DNA from: Glandiceps talaboti
Lineage: Eukaryota; Hemichordata; Enteropneusta; Spengelidae
Direction: 5' to 3'
Assembly: GCF_964340395.1 (NCBI RefSeq)
Contig: NC_135557.1
Location: 18,208,625 to 18,272,624 of the forward strand
Length of the DNA stretch: 64,000 bases
Shown here: piece by piece, positions 31,201 to 43,134 of the stretch
How the letters are laid out: each line of letters begins with the position of its first letter
Position numbering within the stretch: the stretch's first letter is position 1
Notes under the pieces: model-generated
The model's input: only the letters and a program-made list of their open reading frames with translations
What the model was told of the DNA's origin: nothing
Database searches by the model: none
Program-made: the position numbers and the translations under genes

Positions 31201-33435
31201 GAGATCATTGACCGTCACACCACAAACCATGTTAACTGTGTTATCCCTACACAGTACATATTTACAAAATGGCTGAGTTGTGTGGCCACACTCATCAGAG
31301 ATCACTGGCTGTCACACCACAAATCCATCTAAACTATTTTATCCCTACACATTACATATTACAAAATGGCTGAGTTGTGTGGCCATAATCATCAGAGATC
31401 ACTGACCGTCACACCACAAACCATGTAAACTTTGTTATCCCTACACAGTACATATTACAAAATGGCTGAGTTATGTGGCCACACTCATCAGAGATCATTG
31501 ACCGTCACACCACAAACCATCTAAACTTTGTTATCCCTACACAGTACATGTTACAAAATGGCTGAGTTGTGTGGCCATAATCATCAGAGATCATTGACCA
31601 TCACACCACAAACCATGTAAACTGTGTTATCCCTACACAGTACATATTTACAAAATGGCTGAGTTGTGTGGCCACACTCATCAGAGATCACTGGCCGTCA
31701 CACCACAAATCCATCTAAACTATTTTATCCCTACACACTACATATTACAAAATGGCTGAGTTGTGTGGCCATACTCATCAGAGATCACTGACCGTCACAC
31801 CACAAACCATGTAAACTTTGTTATCCCTACACAGTACATATTACAAAATGGCTGAGTTGTGTGGCCACACTCATCAGAGATCATTGACCGTCACACCACA
31901 AACCATGTAAACTTTGTTATCCCTACACAGTACATATTACAAAATGGCTGAGTTAAGTGGCCACAATCAGAGATCATTGACCATCACACCACAAACCATC
32001 TAAACTTTGTTATCCCTACACACTACATATTACAAAATGGCTGAGTTATGTGGCCACACTCATCAGAGATCATTGACCGTCACACCACAAACCATCCAAA
32101 CTTTGTTATCCCTACACAGTACAATATATTACAAAATGGCTGAGTTGTGTGGTCACACTCATCAGAGATCATTGACCGTCACACCACAAACAATCTAAAC
32201 TTTGTTATCCCTACACAGTACATGTTACAAAATGGCTGAGTTGTGTGGCCATAATCATCAGAGATCATTGACCGTCACACCACAAACCATGTTAACTGTG
32301 TTATCCCTACACAGTACATATTTACAAAATGGCTGAGTTGTGTGGCCACACTCATCAGAGATCACTGGCTGTCACACCACAAATCCATCTAAACTATTTT
32401 ATCCCTACACATTACATATTACAAAATGGCTGAGTTGTGTGGCCATACTCATCAGAGATCACTGACCGTCACACCACAAACCATGTAAACTTTGTTATCC
32501 CTACACAGTACATATTACAAAATGGCTGAGTTGTGTGGCCACACTCATCAGAGATTATTGACCGTCACACCACAAAACCATCTAAACTATTTTATCCCTA
32601 CACAGTACATATTACAAAATGGCTGAGTTGTGTGGCCATAATCATCAGAGATCACTGACCGTCACACCACAAACCATGTAAACTTTGTTATCCCTACACA
32701 GTACATATTACAAAATGGCTGAGTTATGTGGCCACACCCATCAGAGATCATTGACCGTCACACCACAAACCATCTAAACTTTGTTATCCCTACACAGTAC
32801 ATGTTACAAAATGGCTGAGTTGTGTGGCCATAATCATCAGAGATCATTGACCATCACACCACAAACCATGTAAACTGTGTTATCCCTACACAGTACATAT
32901 TTACAAAATGGCTGAGTTGTGTGGCCACACTCATCAGAGATCACTGGCCGTCACACCACAAATCCATCTAAACTATTTTATCCCTACACACTACATATTA
33001 CAAAATGGCTGAGTTGTGTGGCCATACTCATCAGAGATCACTGACCGTCACACCACAAACCATGTAAACTTTGTTATCCCTACACAGTACATATTACAAA
33101 ATGGCTGAGTTGTGTGGCCACACTCATCAGAGATCATTGACCGTCACACCACAAACCATGTAAACTTTGTTATCCCTACACAGTACATATTACAAAATGG
33201 CTGAGTTAAGTGGCCACAATCAGAGATCATTGACCATCACACCACAAACCATCTAAACTTTGTTATCCCTACACAGTACATATTACAAAATGGCTGAGTT
33301 GTGTGGCCACACTCATCAGAGATCATTGACCGTCACACCACAAACCATGTAAACTTTGTTATCCCTACACAGTACATATTACAAAATGGCTTAATAGTTG
33401 TGTGGCAACTCTCTAGGTCCCTACAGAGTACATAT
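28231..33435 (+). repeat. 96-bp satellite array, ~54 copies
   Basis: Head-to-tail array with a 96-bp period (for example TTGTTATCCC at 28337 and 28433). Monomers are highly similar, with recurring variants: GGCCACACTCAT or GGCCATAATCAT, ACATATTAC or ACATGTTAC or ACAATATATTAC, and 97-bp forms with one extra A. Variant combinations recur in blocks: the ACAATATATTAC form is near 29220, 29996, 31060 and 32120, and GTTAACTGTGTT is at matching distances. Blocks of about 8 and 11 monomers were therefore amplified together. Many units contain the 12-bp palindrome GTGTGGCCACAC. The last unit decays into GGCTTAATAGTTGTGTGG near 33390, next to element R copy 3. Confidence 0.97.
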
Positions 33436-33459
33436 TTGCATACTTTATTTGTCAATTTT

Positions 33460-34131
33460 TATTTTTTTGCCAATTAATCGCTGTTATTATATTTGCAATA
33501 TACATGTACATCATCATCACTTAGTGGGCATATAGTCTTGTTGCTCGTTGTATTTGAATCCATCATTTACATTACTATTTATTTGCTTATCTTAAAACCA
33601 TCCTGGTTTTATTGTTGCACCATCATTTGCATTTGGCAGGTGCTATGTGCATGGTCTTGTTGCTAGGCACATTTTCGATTCATACTTTGAGTCTTTAATT
33701 AGTTACCTACATGTTGTCTTTGTAACACACATCATTTATTTCACTGTTGCTAAGGACATGATCATTATAGCTAGAGTCAGTTTGTTCTGAACAATATAAC
33801 ACCCAAAGATATCCCACCAAATGTCATCCCTATTCACCATGTAGCTTTTCAGATTTTCAGATCTAATTTGCATATCACCAATGGGATTATTAATTTATAT
33901 CGTAAACAAATCTTAATCTATACACAAAGAACATTCAGTTTAGAAGTTAGTCACATACATTTTGCTTTGAATAATTTTCAAACTCGATAAAAACTCAAAA
34001 GTAGTATCATCACCAAATAAATAAATACAAAGTTGACTGGTCCTGCAATGCTTGACTTTAAGTTGTTTACAAACAGAGAGAGACACTTTACAATACCCAC
34101 AGCACTACAGAACCAATGTTCAAATATGCTA
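33460..34131 (+). mobile_element. Element R, copy 3 (partial, diverged)
   Basis: Holds the 112-bp unit words (CGCTGTTATTATATTTGCAA, TGGTCTTGTTGCTAGGCA), the TTTGCATATCACCAATGGGA block and the right end (TTTAAGTTGTTTAC, GACACTTTACAATACCCA, then a diverged end ATATGCTA), in the same order as the 16.5-kb copy. The CAGA microsatellite is replaced by a short GAGA stretch. The left end is not recognisable and abuts the satellite. Confidence 0.65.
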
Positions 34132-34134
34132 AGT

Positions 34135-34610
34135 ATCAAGTATTCATTTGATGACATGCAATTCATTCAGGTCAGTCCTACCTTATTTAATCCTATTCAT
34201 TATGTGCACGATACCTCCATAATATCACATCCATAATATCGTTCCCATGTCCATAGCATAATTCCTGGCAGATGACAAACATATACATTACCTGCAATGT
34301 AATTGTTAATATCTGTTGTCAAACACCATCCATTGACACTGACCAAGCATACTGCATTTCTAATAATTGGGCAATTTCAATCATTTAACATTCACGTTTT
34401 TTAGAATTGGGCAACATAAATAATTATTCATGTTTGGTTCCAGTTACCCGACCCCATCTTGATTTTCATAAAATCGCAAAAAAATACCACCTAATTTCAA
34501 ATTTTACTTATGGTACTACTTTGGGAATAAGCTGCATTCATTGTTACCCTTCCTCTTGAAATATGCTACATTCATAACGTTATATGGAAATTCAAAATAA
34601 AAAGTTTGAT
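34135..34610. other. No gene seen
   Basis: Non-coding AT-rich sequence with no supported feature. Confidence 0.4.
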
Positions 34611-34614
34611 ATTG

Positions 34615-34646
<32 letters not shown>

Positions 34647-34668
34647 TGTATGTATGTATGTATGTATG
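34615..34668. repeat. (TATG)n microsatellite
   Basis: About 13 TATG units followed by related CATA/TGTG sequence. Confidence 0.93.
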
Positions 34669-35239
34669 CATATGTATACATGTGTGCGAGTGTGTATGTG
34701 CATGTGGTGTTTCAATGGAACACTCAACCTCAATTTGTATAATTCAGTACAGCACAGAGCTATCCACACAAGTTTGGAATTTGTAGGGAGGGAACCAACC
34801 ATACAATGTCAAAGGGGATGAAAACTACCACTGTACCAGAGTGATTGCCTTGGCATTTGGCAAGAACGTTACTCAAGGATGTGTAGATTGGAAATACTCA
34901 AAAAGAAAGTGATTACAACATAGTTGTGTGATTTAGCTCAAAAATAGTGACTACAGTTGTATCTTCAACGCCAAAAAAGAAACTAACTGGCATTCCAAAA
35001 ACAAAATTTGTCTCGGTGTCCTTTATATAATCATCCACATAATCTATAATTAAGGCATCACAGGAATTCTTGTGACTGGTTCCTGGATAGGAATCAATCG
35101 ATATGAAAATATCCCCTAACTCACTGCATCTCTTTCATGTTAAAGCTTTTAAAGTGAAACTTACCTAGTTAATTGATTTACAGCAAAACGTATGATGTTC
35201 TTCAAGGGAACCAGATTTTGTCCATTAATATTTCAGAAG

Positions 35240-35340
35240 AATGTCTTTCCGACCGAGCCTTTGAGCAACGAGCACCCGTCTGAGTTGAGTGCTTTTGCCG
35301 CGTTTTCTCCACGCATGCGTCTGTCATGGGCATCAAATTA
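35240..35340. promoter_or_regulatory. CpG-dense patch with NRF1-like palindrome
   Basis: A local cluster of CpGs with ACGCATGCGT at 35311-35320, a palindrome resembling the core of NRF1 promoter sites. It stands out from CpG-poor surroundings. No transcript can be tied to it, so promoter function is only a possibility. Confidence 0.2.
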
Positions 35341-35520
35341 ACGTGATTGATGGATTCCAATGTCGAAAGGTTAAACACGCATTCGAATTTGAGAGGGAAG
35401 ATAAGTGAAAGAACAATGCATAATCTTAAACATGTATATAGATTGAGAGTTTTGAGGTGAAATTGAGCGCCATATCAGGATAATATATAGAGCGATATGG
35501 TAATACACAATTCGCTGTAT

Positions 35521-35521
<1 letters not shown>

Positions 35522-35570
<49 letters not shown>
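35522..35570. repeat. (TTG)n microsatellite
   Basis: About 16 perfect TTG units. Confidence 0.94.
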
Positions 35571-35571
<1 letters not shown>

Positions 35572-35574
35572 ATA

Positions 35575-37640
35575 ATTTTAAATATTAGATTATTTTATTA
35601 TTATTTTCATCATGCAATTAAAAGATTAGTTTTACAAACTAAGGAAAATCACGTAAACCATAAATCGTTTAACCTATCACTTTGTATGGACACAGGCTAA
35701 TAAATGGTGATAAGCTATTCGAGTATATCAATCATCCCATACTGATACAACCACTATCAGCATAAATTACAATTGTTACATTGCATAGAAAAGTGCATAT
35801 CAAGCATGCAAATAACCCTAATAAAAATAGTCGTGACCATCACGTAAATCAAGGAGAAATCAACCGTTCCAAGACTGCCAACTTTTTTAGGTTGGAAAGG
35901 CGGGAATCACACGTATATGATCACAGCTTAAGCGTTTGTAATTTAAGTAGCTTTTGTAAACGTATATATGAACTAGCCAAGTGACAAAAATGTGTTCGAC
36001 CAACTTTGTCCAAACAGTGGGATTCCAATTTAGTAATGACAGACACGGAACATCTTTGAACTGCTATCGCGCATACTCACACGAGGAATAGATATACCGC
36101 GCTCAAACTGTCTCTTTTCGTGCCAAACTGTCCGCGATAGGTACTTCAGTGTTATGATATTCGAAGCGCATTGTACAAGCAATTATTTGGGGCGGTGGGG
36201 TTATTATCAAAGTGCTTGCTCCTTGTCAAGCTTTCCCACAATTTATTTGTGTTGAAACCATACAGGAAGGCAACGTCTGAACAAATAGGACCAGCTCATC
36301 TAGAATATCACTGTGTAGAATATATGTCAGTCAGTGAAAATATACTACATACTTGGATGATACTGACTTGAAAACCTCTGACAGGTTTCATTGCACAAAT
36401 ATTTATAACTGTTAATACTGATTATAAATATTAAATACATATTGAAAACAAAGAATATTGTAATGTTGCGACGAAAACTAGTGTCAGATGGGTTGTATCC
36501 CATTTTCTTTCTATATCAGCACTCCAGCGCTCGCACCATTAAATGTACGTACTGCAATCGACTTGGTCCATAGTTTGAAATTTTATGCCATTAAATGGCC
36601 TCCTACATGTCCTTATTTTTATCAAAGTGCTTAGTACTGTGGGAATGGGACACCCCTCCCAATAGCTATAATGGGTATACTGTTTCTGTCCAGAATTAGA
36701 GACCTCCCCAAGTTTAGAGGTCATTGCCTATTGCCAGATGAAGATGGCTGTTATTGGAACACGCTGATATTTTGTTGCACTGTTGACTGATAAAATTAAG
36801 TTTTGTTCGATGAACATGTAAATAGTCAGACACACTCAAGCCACTGTATTAAACGGGGAGAAGAATAATCCCGGACTTGAAGTAAAGAGGAAGGGTAGTC
36901 CACCCTGATCTCCTAGATATTAATTTAAATGCATTTCAAACTGTTTGTAGACAGCAATAGATGTAATACGCATGTGTGCTAGTAGTCTGGATGCAGAATT
37001 TAGTTCCAAGTATACATTTTTAACTATACATATCGTAACGATATTGTATAGGAATTAGACTAGTGAATTTGCTTATGAAAAACTCATTTCACTGGTCACG
37101 TCAACGCCCTACTTAAGTGACTGAAACTTGAACTGAAATACCCTGAAAAATTGATGAAAAACTCCCGAAAAGCAGTACTTACACTTATATAGTTGTAACT
37201 TGTAATTTTACTGTAACATAGAGTATGGTCTCAACAGCAGTTAAAATTCGTGTAGATCATGATATATGTATGAAACAAGTAGAATATGTACAAGTAGAGC
37301 GGTATTAAAATAGAATAGAAGTAGCATATGTAAATATGTACAAGTAGAACGGTTAGCCTGCATTCCAACATATACTGATTGACTTTGATATGACAAATAC
37401 TCATTGCAGAGGAAATTAAACGATCCAAATTATGCGTTGTCTGTGACAAATAATGTAGCATAATGAACGGTAAAAATACCCCATATAGCTGTTTACTGGT
37501 TTTACACAGAAAATAAAAACATACTTAATATTCATTATCCTTCGATCCCACAAGGAAGGAATAGAGAGTGTCCCCATATATACTATCTGCAGACAACAGG
37601 TTTTCCCCATAAACTTGTACCCCAAGATCAGGTTTTGTGC
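35575..37640. other. No supported gene
   Basis: Several 60-70 codon frames occur on both strands, but none has recognisable motifs or convincing splice context. Confidence 0.35.
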
Positions 37641-37641
<1 letters not shown>

Positions 37642-37682
<41 letters not shown>

Positions 37683-37800
37683 TGTCTCTGTTATTGTTAG
37701 TGTGTGATTGAAATTTGTCTACGTTTATATAAAACACATCATTTTCCCACGAGGGAAATGCCAAGGCAATAGCATTTTCCTCAGTAAACTTATCAAGTCC
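37642..37800 (+). repeat. Dispersed repeat D, copy 3, with (GT)n
   Basis: About 20 GT units, then GGTGTCTCTGTTATTGTTAG, a CTACGTTTATATAAAACA block and CCCACGAGGGAAATGCCAAGG, matching the copies at 2110 and 37850. Confidence 0.7.
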
Positions 37801-37849
37801 ATGTGTTATTTTTCAGCTCAAGCCTCTATCTACTGCACTGCACACGAAA

Positions 37850-38000
37850 AGGTATGCATGACACTGTGATTCGATAAATGACCCTGCTGTGTGCGTGGTG
37901 CCTCTGTTATTGAAATGCGTATATGTCTATGTAGAAAACCTCGTGTCTCATTAGTGAATCGCCAGGTCAACTGTCCCTGTAATTATCACCAAAGGAACTA
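37850..38000 (+). repeat. Dispersed repeat D, copy 4
   Basis: TGTGATTCGATAAATGACC, CTGCTGTGTGCGTGGTGCC, CTCTGTTATTG and CTCGTGTCTCATTAGTGAAT, lying head-to-tail with copy 3. This copy carries no GT expansion, so it shows the ancestral form of the microsatellite site. Confidence 0.7.
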
Positions 38001-38004
38001 AATG

Positions 38005-39240
38005 AAATGTTATAACAAAGTAAGTGTCACCAGGTCCGTACAGGACATAAAAAAACCTTGACATTGTGTCAATACAATCAGGCAATGCCATGGTTTAATT
38101 GATATAAATAACTTGATTTTCAACATGTATCCTATTTTGTTGATACAAGTCTATGTGTTGTAATGTTCCCCGGTGTCATTATTTTTCTTGAGTTATCTGA
38201 TGGGAATTACAACACAGCAAGGTTAAAACACAACAATTAATCGTGTGTTTGGTTGTGGCATAGTCTGAGATAACCCACAGTAATCCATTGCAAGACTGAT
38301 TTCTGACATTTCAATACGATCGTATGTTTTCGTTAGTTCATTATGTGAGCTCCTTTTCTTCCTAGATCGTGTCAGGGAGCGATGCGATGCTTCATCAAAT
38401 TGTGTTAACTGTTTACATTGTATGCCCTAGTCGATGGGTACGCCGTCATATTTCTTCCGTGTTGCTTGACCATCATGCAACTTTCCAATTAGTGACTCCA
38501 TAATTTAATAAGGAAGTCAACATGCACTGGGGCCTTGGAGACCTTTTAAGACATTATCTAATACGCGAAAACATAGCAGGTGTACAGAAAAAAGAAGAAG
38601 CAGATTTGTGAGTATCAAATTACTCGAGGCGTAGAGTAATCAACGTCATAAGATCCTATAATCCGACGGCTTATTCCCTGCTGATTTTGTTTATTCAGAT
38701 ATTAGCGGTAGATGCTGATAATAACCAACGCCTGTCAAATTTAATGATGACTACCTAATAAAGACAACTCCCACAGCACTTGTTGAGAAAACCGCCCAAC
38801 TGAGAATGCTAAATTGACATGGTTACAATGTAAAAAACAACACTGTGACCCATTTTGAGTTCTATAATAGGTCATGTCTTTGACAAGTTGATTAAATCCA
38901 CTCTTCATTAAAAAACCCACCTAGGTAGCATTAACCCAAACCCTTCGAAATTTGTCCCCATTGTATCCCTGAATGTTGAGTTTTCACCAAGCGGCTGCCG
39001 CCAACTCCAGCATCATCACAAGCCTCATACCATGATGAGATAACTTCCTCTATGAAAACCCCACCATTTAAACGACCATTCCCAGAACTCCTACATTTTC
39101 AAAAAAGAGGTGTCAGCTGTTTCCCACCAAAATACTCTTCTCCCTGTTCCCAAGTTCGTATTTTCTCCATGCCATGCATATTCTCCCGTCAGATTATGAC
39201 TAGGCTAAGGCAACCACGTGCACATTGTCATCAACCTAAC
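38005..39240. other. No supported gene
   Basis: Non-coding. Two tandem CCTAAC units (39236-39247) are telomere-like but far too short to matter. Confidence 0.4.
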
Positions 39241-39241
39241 C

Positions 39242-39650
39242 CTAACTGATGAAACTATATTTTTGACTTAATAAGTACTTCAAAGGCATATATGGTCGCC
39301 CAATGAACACAAATTTGAGATAATGCTTAAAAGGGAACGAAGGCGAGGCTGATTTCGATCTAACTGCTCTAAGTGATGTTATCAATTTTGCATCTCGTGT
39401 TTTCTCTATAAACTTCAATGTTGTACACTTGGTAGGGAATTCTGGGTAAGCAAACAACCGAGGTGCCAAATTATATCTGCTGATGTCACCAATAGTATTA
39501 GTGTCTGTATCTATTGTCCATACGTTATGTGTCACGTGGAGTCTAAATCTTTATTTCCATACAGATTTGGTAGAAACAATGCATAGACTGATAGACATCA
39601 ACTAGCTAATCGGGCACCTCAATATTTCCATACCCAGAATTCCTCACCCC
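39242..39650 (-). pseudogene. Diverged duplicate piece Q, copy 2
   Basis: On the minus strand the frame 39535-39242 (98 codons) includes TDTNTIGDISRYNLAPRLF, FAYPEFPTKC and FPFKHYLKFVFIG. Its first part matches TETNTVGDISRWNLA at 11.9 kb without gaps, and the upstream non-coding sequence to about 39650 also matches. Both copies share an in-frame TAA just upstream, followed by GATTTAG, a possible acceptor. The frame is protein-like but no family is recognised. It may be an exon of a duplicated gene, a pseudogene or part of an old repeat. Confidence 0.38.
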
Positions 39651-39654
39651 AGTG

Positions 39655-40900
39655 TAAAGAAGTCGGTCAATCGCTAATTTGAATAATTCCATTTCTGATA
39701 ATTTTAGACAAATGCACATTTCACGACTCACTGGACATCAAATAAAGCAAAGAGGACAAAACAAGTATCGTCCTTAAATTGACTAGATTGTTTAACTTAT
39801 TCATACTATATGCACAACGTATATATCGTGACAACTAAAGGACAGGGTATTTAGCTTCATTTTCAAATTTTCTTCTATAGTGTCCGTCAAATTACTACAT
39901 GACTGCAGACGCAAATATCAACTTAACAGTGTTGTGAATGTCATTCCCGAGACGACTGCCTCATAACCCCCATTCAACCGAAATTGAAACCCACCTTTCA
40001 TTATAATTTATAATTAACAGTATTTTCACTCCAATATGTCTGTCGGGAAACATAAAAAGACACTGTATTCATATAAGTGTCTCACTGGAGAGAACAGTGC
40101 TCGATGCAATGTTAGTATATAGTAGAGCATTATAGACTTAATCCAAAGAATTAGGAGGTTATAAGTCGTTACTCGGAGTTTCACGCTTCCTTATGTATAC
40201 GCCAACACTAATGTGTAAACCGATCGAATTTTAGATCCCAAGGGAATGAATAAATATATTGATAAGGGATACAAATGGTGAATAACACATGCAAATCTAC
40301 TAACGATATATGTCATATATGAATTAATAATTGCAATACTGGCATATTGACACTATCTTCACAGTTTGCCGTCCGTGCATGATTTGAATTGTATAACAAA
40401 ATGATCTGTTTAGTAGAATATCTGGGAAAGATATAACTTACAGGTAAGAAAAACAAAATTGTTTGTTTTTGACAACATGACTTCAGAAAATAGGGTACGT
40501 AGATCGGAATTTTTTTTATTTTAATTTTTTTATAAAAAATATTTCGATAAAATATATGTCTCATAGGTTTGCTAATTAGAAGCTAATAACAAGTGAATTT
40601 TTTTAGAAATGGGAAGTATAATAAAATTTCAATCTTTTAACGAATCTTAAGATGGAACCGTTATTTTTCTCATATCTTGTTGATTTTATAAAGGAATATT
40701 GAAGTTTCATTTAATAAATTATTCAATGAATGTAATGCCAAAAATATAAACAGTGGTAAATTTCACTTAATATCTTTATTTTATTATTAACATTTCAGCG
40801 ATTTGTCTTTTGGGAGTCATCAAAGGTTTTTGGCAATATAATTTTAGTGCTCTTTAAAACAAAGCAAAACATGATACATGAAAAAATCTGGACTTCTTTG
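39655..40900. other. No gene seen
   Basis: AT-rich. No supported feature. Confidence 0.4.
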
Positions 40901-40907
40901 TAAATGT

Positions 40908-41003
40908 TCCTTAGAAACATTGTTTGCTCCTTGTGCACACGGTGAAGTAACATTTCTTAGAAACATGGTTTGTTGCTCGTCAACACGGTGAAGTTACTTA
41001 TTT
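40908..41003 (+). repeat. Two-unit tandem duplication, ~48 bp
   Basis: CTTAGAAACATTGTTTG...ACACGGTGAAGT is followed directly by CTTAGAAACATGGTTTG...ACACGGTGAAGT. Confidence 0.75.
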
Positions 41004-41879
41004 TCAAGCCGGATATGCTTTGGGTAGTCAGTATCCTTGAAGTCTTGATGGATGTATCATTCTAACTATTCGAAATAAATGATACAACTTTGTGCATTAT
41101 GATAACTGGACTCTTGGGTATTTCTTTATCCCTCACATTCTAAAGTGTTCTTCAAAAATGTACATACTTTACCGCATCAATAACGAAATCTACTTGAATG
41201 TAATCTGGTACCCATGATTTATTACTTTTCTGCTTCGTACTCATTGTGAGTGAAATATTTCTTAACACTGTCCGTAAACATCACGTATGTTGATGTCAGC
41301 TAGTTCGTGTGCAACAGACGTATCAGCTTCCTACTAATGGCTCATTAGCTTCAAATGTAAATTTTAAAAGCAATCGTGATAAGGTAAGAGATATCGTATC
41401 ATTTGTACACCGAATTCCTAAGCAGGGATATATTACAACACGTAAATAATAGTACTACATGCAAATGGTAGTCCCTTATCATAGACGCGTATGTGCATCC
41501 TATGGAATCGTGAATGAGATTGAATCGTATTATGCTGGAGGCTTCTGCATTATGGAGTGAATTATACACGTCATGTAGATATTTTTGAACTTTTCCCGTG
41601 GCTGTGGGTCTACTGGTTCTTTAAAGGAGACGCTAGATAGCTAAGACATAGAGATAATTCTTAGTAAATCATATCTCCTTATATCTTCATTGATAGCATA
41701 CGATGTATTCAGCTATGTGCGCATTACATTCTTTAAATACGTTTATGGTCGGCTTGTTTATCTGCACTTAACGTTTGCCCCTAATGTATCTATCCTCTGA
41801 ACAACGTAAGGTTTCGATAGCACAACATGAAAAATCTATTAATAAAATTACGCCAAATAAACGTAATCTACGGCTACCC

Positions 41880-41950
41880 CGACCGACCATAGTTTAAGAT
41901 CGACGATAGTTTGAGACCGACGATGGTTTGAGACCGACCATAGTTTAAGG
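41880..41950 (+). repeat. 18-bp minisatellite, 4 units
   Basis: Four units of GACCGACSATAGTTTRAG or close variants. Slightly GC-richer than its surroundings. Confidence 0.8.
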
Positions 41951-42424
41951 TAAAATGGTAAAAATTTACTTGTATTTCCAAATGCTTATCAATATACACA
42001 TTCATGCTTTTGCCTCATCTGCAGTCTTTTTTTTCTTTCGAAAAATCGTATTCCAGAGAGAAACCAGGGCTTTTTAGACTACAACAGTACAGGTTAGAAA
42101 TAGTAAATCCGGCGTTAATATATGATGTAGTATAAGCGCCTTCAATTTCCTTTCCACAGCTTTTATGGAAAACAAATGTGTTTTTTTGAATTGTCATTGG
42201 ATGATGGTATCACCAACAATCTCACACTTAAATATACTAACATTAATAAGTGCTTTGCCATTATCAGAAGGCGTGTTATGAAACGAGACCTTCACTACTA
42301 TGGTGTGGATTAGTGACCTTTTCCATAGAAACTTTACCAAGAAGGATGTGGATCACTATAAAACATAAGTGACAACATTAAAATGTGTACTTACTCTTAT
42401 TTTGTTTTGATGTAGCTTTTAGAA

Positions 42425-42500
42425 TTATACACCTGGTGAAGAGCCGGGCTGGGTTCGAAACGTAATGCAATAAAGAAGTTTCAATAAATTGATGAAGTCT
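42425..42500 (+). mobile_element. Retroelement-end-like hairpin, hammerhead-like
   Basis: CTGGTGA (42433-42439) is followed by a stem GAGCC/GGTTC (42441-42445 and 42452-42456, 6-nt loop), then GAAAC (42457-42461) and AATAAA (42469-42474). The order CUGAUGA - stem II - GAAA is the hammerhead ribozyme core, and such motifs are known in Penelope-like retroelements. Here one core base differs (G for A). Stems I and III are not convincing, and no reverse-transcriptase or GIY-YIG frame is recognised upstream. It could be a decayed retroelement end or chance. Confidence 0.3.
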
Positions 42501-42504
42501 GGTC

Positions 42505-42995
42505 TTTCCTGTTCTTAAATTTATGAATCTACTAAGACACTATCTCGACAAGTCGGCATACCCTGATCTCTATACCCGATTCTTGTTACGAAATGAAAGG
42601 GTGTGAAATCGTAGCATTTTATGTAAATATCATTGTCCCTATACAGGACGATTACATAACACTAAACACCGAATATTGGCATATTCAATACAGAGACGCT
42701 AATATAGCTCAGATAGCTTGTATTGGTTGATAATGAAATTATACCATGTGTGTCTGATTTTGAAGACAACCAATCTTAAAAACAGACAATGGTGTTCACT
42801 TTCGGTGTAAAAACTATCAAAAGTATGAAACGATACTTCCAATGCATAATTAAATGTATAGGCATATATAATTGGATAAATGGATAAAGCAACTTTCTAT
42901 TCAAATATGCAATCTAATCTCAATCTTGTAAAAACATAAATTTGACAAAGTTGTGTATTGTATATACTGAATGGACTGTACTATATCCCTTTATA
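42505..42995. other. No gene seen
   Basis: Non-coding, no supported feature. Confidence 0.4.
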
Positions 42996-42997
42996 AC

Positions 42998-42998
<1 letters not shown>

Positions 42999-43053
<55 letters not shown>

Positions 43054-43132
43054 ACAGCAACAACAACAACAACAACAACAATAACAACAACAACAACAAC
43101 AATGGATGGATGGATGGATGGATGGATAGATG
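42999..43132. repeat. Compound (ATC)n-(AAC)n-(GGAT)n
   Basis: About 17 ATC units, then about 15 CAA/AAC units with one change, then about 7 GGAT units. Poly-Asn, poly-Met and poly-Ile frames here are artefacts. Confidence 0.94.
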
Positions 43133-43134
43133 GC

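Noticed and set aside
29108-32198. 63-codon frames repeated three times in the satellite
   Set aside because: Two fused monomers lacking the TAA; identical because the blocks are recent duplicates, not evidence of a gene family.
39236-39247. CCTAACCCTAAC as an internal telomere tract
   Set aside because: Only two units; no longer telomeric run.
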